Assembly: GCA_025453415.1 (NCBI GenBank)
Contig: JALOQL010000022.1
Span: 1-11,103 of the forward strand
Origin: Minisyncoccota bacterium
GTDB taxonomy: Bacteria > Patescibacteriota > Minisyncoccia > Minisyncoccales > UBA5738
Reading direction: 5' to 3'
Length of the DNA: 11,103 nucleotides
Shown here: piece by piece, positions 6,403-11,103 of the stretch
How positions within the stretch are numbered: position 1 is the first letter of the stretch
How the letters are laid out: every line of letters begins with the position of its first letter
The notes under the pieces: generated by a model
Seen by the model: only the letters and a program-made list of their open reading frames with translations
What the model was told of the DNA's origin: nothing
Databases searched by the model: none
Translations under genes and position numbers: made by a program

Positions 6403-7560
6403 TTAATTTTTTTTATTTCTTAATACCAGCGCCGTGGCAATAACGATAATGATAACGCCAACGATCGCCATCCAAAAAATATAGCTTGTTTGGTTTGGCG
6501 CGGATTTTTCCGGATCGCCGTTTGCGTTTGCGGGCGCGGGTTTGGCCGCGGACGCGGGATCGGCCCAGTATTTTTCTTCGGCCTGGACATCGAACGCGGC
6601 TTTTTTGCCGAAACCCCGCAGATCGACCGCGAGCGCTTCGCCGGCACGGACCGTTTCGGTTTTGCCGTCGGCGGTATCGGTAAGCTCCACTTCGCCCTCG
6701 ATCACTTTGAGGGTGGTCGTTTCGCCGGTATCTTCCATGACAAAAGTGGTGCCCTTTATGCCCGCGACCGCCTGGCTTCCTTTGAATCCGAACTCTTCCC
6801 CTTTGGCCATTTTTTTCACATTGGCCCAGACTCCGCCAAAGATCAATTGGAAATTACTTTTTTCTTTTCGGGATTCATTGACAGTGATCTCGGTTTCGGG
6901 CTTCATGGTGAAGCTGGCCCCGCCAACCAGCGAAATCCGCAACGTGCTGTCTTCGCCGGTTTTAAGCTTGCAGTGGTTGTAAATAACCCGACCCATCTTG
7001 AGAACATCCCAGGCCTCAAAATCCGGCGGGCAGGCAATTTCCACCTGGCCGGAAATATCCGCGGCGCGCGCGCCCGAATCCGTGAGCGGCGCGTCGGGGT
7101 CGTAATCCGCGGGCATATCCTCTTCGCTGATATCGAATATGGTGGGATCGGTGACGGTCATGTGCACCTGCACGCCCGGAATATCCAAGTCAAAATTGCG
7201 GCCATTTTTCAATGGCACGCTAAAAGACAGTCCTTCATTGTTAACAAACGTTGCCACTCCGTTGGGCCCGCCGGAAAATGTGCCCTTCAGCTCATAAGGC
7301 GCTCCGTTGGTATCCCCGTCGTCAAGCGAGATATAGGCGTCGTCGACGTACGATAACGATGATTCCGCGGCTTGCGCGCCCGCCGCGAAAAACCGCAAGG
7401 TGCCGGGGTCGCCGACAAAAGAGTATCCCTGCATCATGAAAGTCCCGCGCGCCATTCCCTTTTTCAATTCTTCCGCCGCCGCTTGGCAAACAGGAGAAAA
7501 GGACGAAAAACAAACATCGAGAAGAAAGAAAAACCCGAAAACTATGAATGTTTTGGACAT
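6403..7560 (-). CDS. FecR-domain protein with signal peptide and C-terminal membrane anchor
   Basis: 385 residues from the chosen ATG at 7560. The frame stays open to a TTG at 7629, but only the later start puts a signal peptide at the N-terminus (MSKTFIVFGFFFLLDVCF, likely cleavage after CQA-27). Residues 28-180 are an acidic beta-rich region of unknown family. A FecR-type domain spans about 185-312, with VIYNHCKLKTGEDSTLRISL, the conserved AGIKGTTFVME (266-276) and LKVIEGEVELT (284-294). A low-complexity Ala/Pro linker (336-357) leads to a membrane helix (361-380) ending RNKKN, so the bulk should lie outside the membrane. Classical FecR relays signals to an ECF sigma factor, but none is encoded nearby; stand-alone FecR domains are widespread and may act as structural or sensing beta-solenoids. 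Upstream repeats at 7690-7729 may regulate it. Confidence 0.85.
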   Translation of the reverse strand: MSKTFIVFGFFFLLDVCFSSFSPVCQAAAEELKKGMARGTFMMQGYSFVGDPGTLRFFAAGAQAAESSLSYVDDAYISLDDGDTNGAPYELKGTFSGGPNGVATFVNNEGLSFSVPLKNGRNFDLDIPGVQVHMTVTDPTIFDISEEDMPADYDPDAPLTDSGARAADISGQVEIACPPDFEAWDVLKMGRVIYNHCKLKTGEDSTLRISLVGGASFTMKPETEITVNESRKEKSNFQLIFGGVWANVKKMAKGEEFGFKGSQAVAGIKGTTFVMEDTGETTTLKVIEGEVELTDTADGKTETVRAGEALAVDLRGFGKKAAFDVQAEEKYWADPASAAKPAPANANGDPEKSAPNQTSYIFWMAIVGVIIIVIATALVLRNKKN

Positions 7561-7689
7561 ATTGAAATATATTTTATCGATTGGCTCAAGCCCATTGTTA
7601 CAAAATAGCTCATCCCCGCCAAAAATCAATCCGCTGGCCGATTCGCGGTCGCAACCGCCTTCCCGCGCCTTTTGGCCGGTTCGCGGAAA

Positions 7690-7729
7690 GTTATATTCAA
7701 ATATAACTTAAATATAATTCGAATATAAC
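7690..7729 (-). promoter_or_regulatory. Cluster of 11-bp AT-rich repeats upstream of the FecR-domain gene
   Basis: On the minus strand, GTTATATTCGA, ATTATATTTAA and GTTATATTTGA follow each other without a gap (7729-7697), and the next seven bases read ATATAAC. The last repeat and its reverse copy form a perfect palindrome at 7690-7707 (GTTATATT and AATATAAC around CA). The 11-bp period is close to one helical turn, as expected for adjacent protein-binding sites on one DNA face. It lies about 130 bp before the FecR-domain start and may include promoter elements (TATATT, TATAAC). No binding protein can be named. Confidence 0.5.
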
Positions 7730-7754
7730 ATTTAAGAAATGACGCACCGAAATC

Positions 7755-7779
7755 AAAAAAACCGCCAAGGCGGTGTTTT
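7755..7779 (-). terminator. Intrinsic terminator of the VOC-fold gene
   Basis: On the minus strand, ACCGCC/GGCGGT forms a tight hairpin followed by seven T (read from 7761 downward), beginning about 27 nt past the TAG stop of the VOC gene. This separates that gene from the FecR-TspO operon. Confidence 0.8.
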
Positions 7780-7801
7780 GAGTTGAGTTTCGGCTGCCGG
7801 G

Positions 7802-8206
7802 CTAAACGCCTTGCTGTTGCGCCGTATGTTGTATTTGTATCAAGTTGCCGCAGGTGTCGTCAAAGACGGCGATGGTCACGCCCTCCATCACTTTTGCCGG
7901 CTCCATCGTGAATTTCACGCCAAGCCGCTTCAACCGTTCATGCTCCGCGTAAACATCGGAAACGCCGAAACTCGCCGCGGGAATACTTTGATCAAAAATG
8001 GCTTTCTGGTATGTTTTCGCGGCCGGATTGTTGTTCGGTTCAAGCACAATCTCAGTTCCGTTTCGGTCGTCGGACGACACAACGGTAAGCCACCGGTATT
8101 GCCCGGCGGCGACATCGCTTTTCTTAACAAAACCCAAGATTTCGGTGTAAAATTTCAAAGCCTTATCCTGATCATCGACGAATAAGCTAGTGTATATGAT
8201 TTTCAT
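7802..8206 (-). CDS. VOC-fold (glyoxalase/bleomycin-resistance-like) protein
   Basis: 134 residues, standard for one vicinal-oxygen-chelate chain with two beta-alpha-beta-beta-beta halves. SLFVDDQDKALKFYTEILGF (7-26) is the classic N-terminal half motif, and VFDDTCGNLIQI (114-125) is the C-terminal one. The usual metal ligands look incomplete: the first strand carries Tyr5/Thr6 rather than His, and Gln124 replaces the common Glu of the NLIEL motif, though Glu56 is plausible. A metal-dependent glyoxalase activity is therefore doubtful and the substrate is unknown. There is no signal peptide, so the protein should be cytoplasmic. The ATG lacks a Shine-Dalgarno. It has its own terminator and an 85-nt AT-rich upstream gap, containing TATATT/TATTAT at about 8227-8234 as possible -10 elements, so it is probably a single-gene unit. 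Confidence 0.88.
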   Translation of the reverse strand: MKIIYTSLFVDDQDKALKFYTEILGFVKKSDVAAGQYRWLTVVSSDDRNGTEIVLEPNNNPAAKTYQKAIFDQSIPAASFGVSDVYAEHERLKRLGVKFTMEPAKVMEGVTIAVFDDTCGNLIQIQHTAQQQGV

Positions 8207-8291
8207 ATTGATTTGCTTTATGGGGTCATAATATAAGAAAAACCGATAAATAAATTATTAATATTTCATCCTTTAATTATTTCTCGCTCCT

Positions 8292-9803
8292 TCAGTTTGA
8301 ACTGTCGCAAGCGGCGGAAAGCGGCGTTTTGTCAGCAGTTGTAGATGCTGGTTCCGGCAGCGCCACGTTTTGGCCCGGCAAAGACAAGAGTTGATTTTCC
8401 GCTGGCATGCTTTCACTTGTTGCATTAGGAACGGCAACCGCATCCGCGGCTATGGTTGTTGTATTGTTTTCGATTGCGGGTAAGTTTTTATTTTCCAAAA
8501 ACGGGGATTGGTTCCGGGATTTTTGATCTTCGGGCATGGCGGTTTCGGGTTCGGCGCCGGTCGAGGATGAATTTTGCGCCGAATCCAGCACCTTGATTTG
8601 ATCTGGTTCTGGCGCCGGCTTGGTTGTTGGCACCAAAACCGGCTCCGGGACGGGCAAGGTCGATGTCGTGCCGATAATCTCATTATTTGAAGCATTCCAA
8701 AAAACGGGATTGATTTCGACAGAGGGCAGCAACTCTTCGCCGGTATCAATAACGTTGCCATCAGGGGTTATAAAATCAATCCAGTCGGATTTTTGATCGG
8801 TATCCAGTCCGGCCGGATTGCGGCTGATCGCATGGCCGATTCCGATTTCCGGAAGCCCCGGATTCCAGAGCGAAGAATTATAATTGGACCAGGTTGAATC
8901 AGTAAACCCCCAATTTATTTGGTCAACAATCACGGCGTCGGGATTTTGCAGTATCAGCATTTCATTGATTGCATCAAGAGTTAACGGCGGGCCAGCCAAA
9001 TGAATTTGGCGAATAAGCAAAATATCGCCCGGAAGACGCTGTTTATCCCGAATTTCTTCGGATTGCGATATAAAAACATAAGACCCGGGCGCCATAATCC
9101 CGTCTTTGGTAATTCTATTGCAGTCGTTCCGGTTGCACAAAATCCAGCCCTTGATGTTTATATCAACCGGACCAGGATTATAAAGCTCAATCTGCCAATC
9201 GGTTTTTGCCGGGCTTGGTTTTGTGCCAATATCGTAGTAAATTTTATTAATCAACAAAATATCGTCCGGCGGCACCGGCAGATTGTTGTTGGCGCAATAT
9301 TTGATTTTCCTTGCAACATTCAGGGAGCGCAGCAGAAAAACCAAACGATCGGTTTCTTGAGAGCCGGTTGCCGGATCAATGAACAAATTATCAGTATCCG
9401 CAATTATTTCGTTGACTGTTTTCGATTCTCCCGGTATCGCATATCCGCCAATGCCAAAATACGCCTCATTGAATTTTAGCGCCAGCAACTCGCTTTTCAA
9501 GTTATCGATTGGCGATTTATCATAGCCGCCAAATATAATTTCAACGCGCGAAAGCGTATCGACAATTTCATTGCCGATATTAACCGGCAACAGATTCTCG
9601 TAAATACCGGGGTGTCCCTGCCAATAATTGACGGAACGGATATCGGAATGGCGGCAAACCGTGGCCGTAACATTGATCGCATGAGTTTCAAAAGACGCAA
9701 ACAGGCAACCCTGAAGCGCAAACGCCGCCAAAACCAGGCAAAATCCGCTGATTATTTTTTCAATAATTTTGTTTTTTTTGCGGCCAAGATTCCTAACGCG
9801 CAT
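8292..9803 (-). CDS. Surface protein with lamin-tail domain and Pro/Ser/Thr/Glu-rich tail
   Basis: 503 residues from the ATG at 9803. The frame is open to 9905, but that extension overlaps the signal peptidase gene and would put 34 charged residues before the signal sequence. The N-terminus has a basic stretch (RKKNKIIEK), a hydrophobic core (17-35) and then LFASFETHAINVTATVC. The latter recalls SipW-dependent exported proteins, while ALQGC-33 also resembles a lipobox. Residues 57-170 form a helical region (LKSELLALKFNEAYFGIG, GESKTVNEIIADTDNL) of a type I associate with Patescibacteria surface proteins. Residues 181-345 fit a lamin-tail domain (LLINKIYYD, WQIELYNPGPVDINIKGWIL, DAVIVDQINWG). 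Residues 380-503 are a disordered tail rich in Pro, Glu, Ser and Thr with no sorting motif or membrane helix. It starts 29 nt after the signal peptidase gene and is its likely substrate. Function is unknown; the TGA stop is at 8292-8294. Confidence 0.85.
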   Translation of the reverse strand: MRVRNLGRKKNKIIEKIISGFCLVLAAFALQGCLFASFETHAINVTATVCRHSDIRSVNYWQGHPGIYENLLPVNIGNEIVDTLSRVEIIFGGYDKSPIDNLKSELLALKFNEAYFGIGGYAIPGESKTVNEIIADTDNLFIDPATGSQETDRLVFLLRSLNVARKIKYCANNNLPVPPDDILLINKIYYDIGTKPSPAKTDWQIELYNPGPVDINIKGWILCNRNDCNRITKDGIMAPGSYVFISQSEEIRDKQRLPGDILLIRQIHLAGPPLTLDAINEMLILQNPDAVIVDQINWGFTDSTWSNYNSSLWNPGLPEIGIGHAISRNPAGLDTDQKSDWIDFITPDGNVIDTGEELLPSVEINPVFWNASNNEIIGTTSTLPVPEPVLVPTTKPAPEPDQIKVLDSAQNSSSTGAEPETAMPEDQKSRNQSPFLENKNLPAIENNTTTIAADAVAVPNATSESMPAENQLLSLPGQNVALPEPASTTADKTPLSAACDSSN

Positions 9804-9832
9804 CTTTATTGATTTGCGGCGAATTTGATTTG

Positions 9833-10264
9833 TCACGGATTTTTTTTGTTCAAAAAAATACTCAGATTGCCCAGCAACGGCACGCGCACGGGTTCCCCCT
9901 GCCACATAACGGTTTTTCCAATAAGTGCGGTATACGGTACCGGATTGTCAAAAACATTATTGGCGTCGCCTTTTGTAATGAATGTATCGCCATTTTTTAT
10001 CACAACGCGGTGGATGGTAAAACCGCGGCGATTTTGGTATACCACGATATCCCCGTTCTGGATGTCAGCGGCGGCACTAACTCCCCGGATCAGAACCAAG
10101 TCGCCGCTTTTTAAAGCCGGCCACATGGATCCGGACGTAATTGCCGCCATGGGATAACTGGTTTTCAGATAGTAAGAAAGCGCTTTGGGTATTCCCATTA
10201 CCAGCGCGACCAAAACCGCCGCGTAGATTGTCCAGCCGATTATTTTTTTCAAAATCCTGTTCAT
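9833..10264 (-). CDS. Signal peptidase I, SipW/ER type (Ser-His)
   Basis: 143 residues, short but complete for an S26B-type signal peptidase. One N-terminal membrane helix (about 8-31) is followed by the catalytic serine box AITSGSMWPALKSGDLVLI, with Ser46 in SxSMxP. TIHRVV (83-88) places His85 where Gram-negative LepB has the catalytic Lys, and ITKGDANN (96-103) is the conserved aspartate box. The Ser-His arrangement defines the SipW, archaeal and ER branch, which removes signal peptides on the outer membrane face and in Bacillus processes TasA-type fibre proteins. It starts 3 nt after the upstream gene stop and precedes the lamin-tail protein by 29 nt. There is no Shine-Dalgarno, so coupling is likely. 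A dedicated role for the neighbouring surface proteins is inferred from gene order. Confidence 0.93.
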   Translation of the reverse strand: MNRILKKIIGWTIYAAVLVALVMGIPKALSYYLKTSYPMAAITSGSMWPALKSGDLVLIRGVSAAADIQNGDIVVYQNRRGFTIHRVVIKNGDTFITKGDANNVFDNPVPYTALIGKTVMWQGEPVRVPLLGNLSIFLNKKNP

Positions 10265-10267
10265 GAA

Positions 10268-10675
10268 TCAAAATAATTTAGGCAAACGGAAAATCATTAC
10301 CATCCCGCCGTATCTTTTTGCCGCGGCCGAATCCGGAACATGGAGTTCGAATGCCAGCTTAATATTCTGTCCGGGATTGAGCGTAAAATTATTCTTGCTG
10401 GCGGTTATCAAATCGGCAATTTCACCGGTTTCCCAGACCAAAATATAAGTTGCGACGTTTCCCGCGTTTGCCACATCGATATACCGGGTCATCCCGTTGT
10501 TTCGTGCAAGATCGCCAAAATCGAGCTTGTCGGTCAAAGGGTTTACACCCATTACATTCGATCCTTCGACAACATTTACCGTCGCGTCATACTTTGCCGC
10601 GTTAATGTATTCAACGGCAATTATCAAGACAGCGACTCCAAGCAAAACCAGAAATATTTTTTTTGCGGTTTCCAT
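10268..10675 (-). CDS. Small exported beta-sandwich-like protein of unknown function
   Basis: 135 residues. The first 27 form a signal peptide or N-terminal anchor (METAKKIFLVLLGVAVLIIAV), with a possible cleavage site after YINA-26. The mature part reads like an Ig/DUF916-type beta-sandwich: MGVNPLTDKLDFGDLARNNG, RYIDVANAGNVATYILVWETGEIADL, FTLNPGQNIKLAFELHVPD and GMVMIFRLP resemble strands with conserved Asn-Pro-Gly-Gln turns. It has no cysteine, which excludes disulfide stabilisation. It lies 12 nt after the LamG-protein stop and 3 nt before the signal peptidase start, firmly inside the surface-protein operon. A fibre subunit or accessory factor would suit the context, but no family assignment is certain. 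Confidence 0.85.
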   Translation of the reverse strand: METAKKIFLVLLGVAVLIIAVEYINAAKYDATVNVVEGSNVMGVNPLTDKLDFGDLARNNGMTRYIDVANAGNVATYILVWETGEIADLITASKNNFTLNPGQNIKLAFELHVPDSAAAKRYGGMVMIFRLPKLF

Positions 10676-10687
10676 ATTCTATCGGTT

Positions 10688-11103
10688 TTACGGCAAGGCG
10701 GCTATTTCCGCCGGGGTTAATACTTCGCTAAAAAGATACATTTCGTCGATTATTCCTTTGTAATTTTCTCCGGCGCCGGCGACGCGCCGGCCAAAATCAA
10801 GCTCTCCGGAATGCGTGATTATGGGTCCGGTAATGCTATAAACCGGCACTCCGTTGGCATAAACGTCGAGTTTTTTTGTGGCCGAATCGTACGTGATCGC
10901 GATCGGCAGCAACGTATTAAGAGGCACCACGTATCCGGTATTCAGCCAAGAAGGACCCGCATGGATCTGTAAAGAATTTGCCGGATATGACAAATTGGAT
11001 CCGCTGGCTACCGCAACCTCGAAATTATCGCTGGTTTTGCTGATTATGCGGCACAAGCCCCCGGCAGCCGCACACACCTGGCCCGGATTACTGATCCAGA
11101 AAG
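10688..11103 (-). CDS. LamG/concanavalin A-like domain protein (C-terminal part, cut by window edge)
   Basis: Only the last 138 or so residues are visible. The frame stays open through the right edge, so the GTG at 11077 is not the start; upstream in frame reads FWISNPGQ. The visible part fits a LamG/concanavalin A-like lectin domain: LNTGYVVPLNTLLPIAITYD, KKLDVYANGVPVYS and the typical closing motif GIIDEMYLFSEVLTPAEIAALP, which ends the protein. Such domains are common in large surface proteins and bind carbohydrate or protein. Two cysteines (in VCAAAGGLC) may form a disulfide. It is the first visible gene of the minus-strand cluster with the beta-sandwich protein, signal peptidase and lamin-tail protein. 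Its upstream domains and signal peptide lie outside the window. Confidence 0.85.
   Translation of the reverse strand, partial: FWISNPGQVCAAAGGLCRIISKTSDNFEVAVASGSNLSYPANSLQIHAGPSWLNTGYVVPLNTLLPIAITYDSATKKLDVYANGVPVYSITGPIITHSGELDFGRRVAGAGENYKGIIDEMYLFSEVLTPAEIAALP

Noticed and set aside
6490..7356. 288-codon plus-strand open frame opposite the FecR-domain gene
   Set aside because: The product is rich in Arg, Phe and Gly with no domain, while the minus strand has a signal peptide, FecR motifs and a membrane anchor. GC-rich antisense frames commonly stay open.
7561..7629. 23-residue N-terminal extension of the FecR-domain protein from a TTG start
   Set aside because: It would bury the signal peptide behind MIFGGDELFCNNG, has a rarer start codon, and the internal ATG gives a normal Sec signal.
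8207..8291. Terminator after the lamin-tail protein gene
   Set aside because: The 85-nt gap is AT-rich but has no stable GC stem followed by a T run.
9804..9905. 34-residue N-terminal extension of the lamin-tail protein
   Set aside because: It overlaps the 3' end of the signal peptidase gene and places charged residues before the signal sequence; the ATG at 9803 is the better start.
10688..11077. LamG protein starting at the GTG at 11077
   Set aside because: The frame continues open to the window edge and the LamG domain would lack its first strands, so this is an internal codon of a longer protein.

Overview
The window looks like a piece of a Candidate Phyla Radiation (Patescibacteria, Parcubacteria-like) chromosome or metagenomic contig. 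This is inferred from gene content: a SipW/ER-type signal peptidase beside lamin-tail and LamG surface proteins, a signal-less single-domain fasciclin protein, a DUF378 protein, a Gly-Tyr-x/Cys-rich secreted protein, short gene spacing and almost no Shine-Dalgarno sequences. TGA is used as a stop (signal peptidase, lamin-tail protein, beta-sandwich protein), so the code is not the TGA-glycine code. No rRNA, tRNA, CRISPR array, insertion sequence or phage gene was seen.

Layout. (1) 49-74, terminator. (2) 91-2079 (-), a 662-residue secreted protein: signal peptide, fifteen G-Y-x triplets, three alternating pairs of Cys-rich modules, two further Cys-rich modules and a C-terminal domain like DUF1554. 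(3) 2225-4194 (-), a two-gene MacB/LolD-like ABC transporter (permease then ATPase), possibly transcribed leaderless. (4) 4350-4983 (+), fasciclin-domain protein and DUF378 protein, the only plus-strand genes, ended by a perfect 16-bp palindromic terminator at 4994-5030 that also serves the convergent genes. (5) 5085-7560 (-), a probable operon of a membrane-anchored FecR-domain protein, a TspO/MBR-related membrane protein and a START/SRPBCC-fold protein; 130 bp upstream of it lies a cluster of 11-bp AT-rich repeats (7690-7729). (6) 7802-8206 (-), a VOC-fold protein with its own terminator. (7) 8292-11103 (-), a surface-protein cluster: LamG-domain protein (cut by the window edge), small exported beta-sandwich-like protein, SipW-type signal peptidase, and a lamin-tail-domain protein with a Pro/Ser/Thr/Glu-rich tail.

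How they may work together. Most products are exported, membrane-bound or surface-located. The strongest candidate system is the 8292-11103 cluster, where a dedicated signal peptidase sits between its likely substrates (gaps of 12, 3 and 29 nt), as in TasA/SipW-type fibre systems. The Cys-rich G-Y-x protein is a second candidate surface structural or adhesive protein. Functions beyond family level are inference; nothing here was checked against a database.
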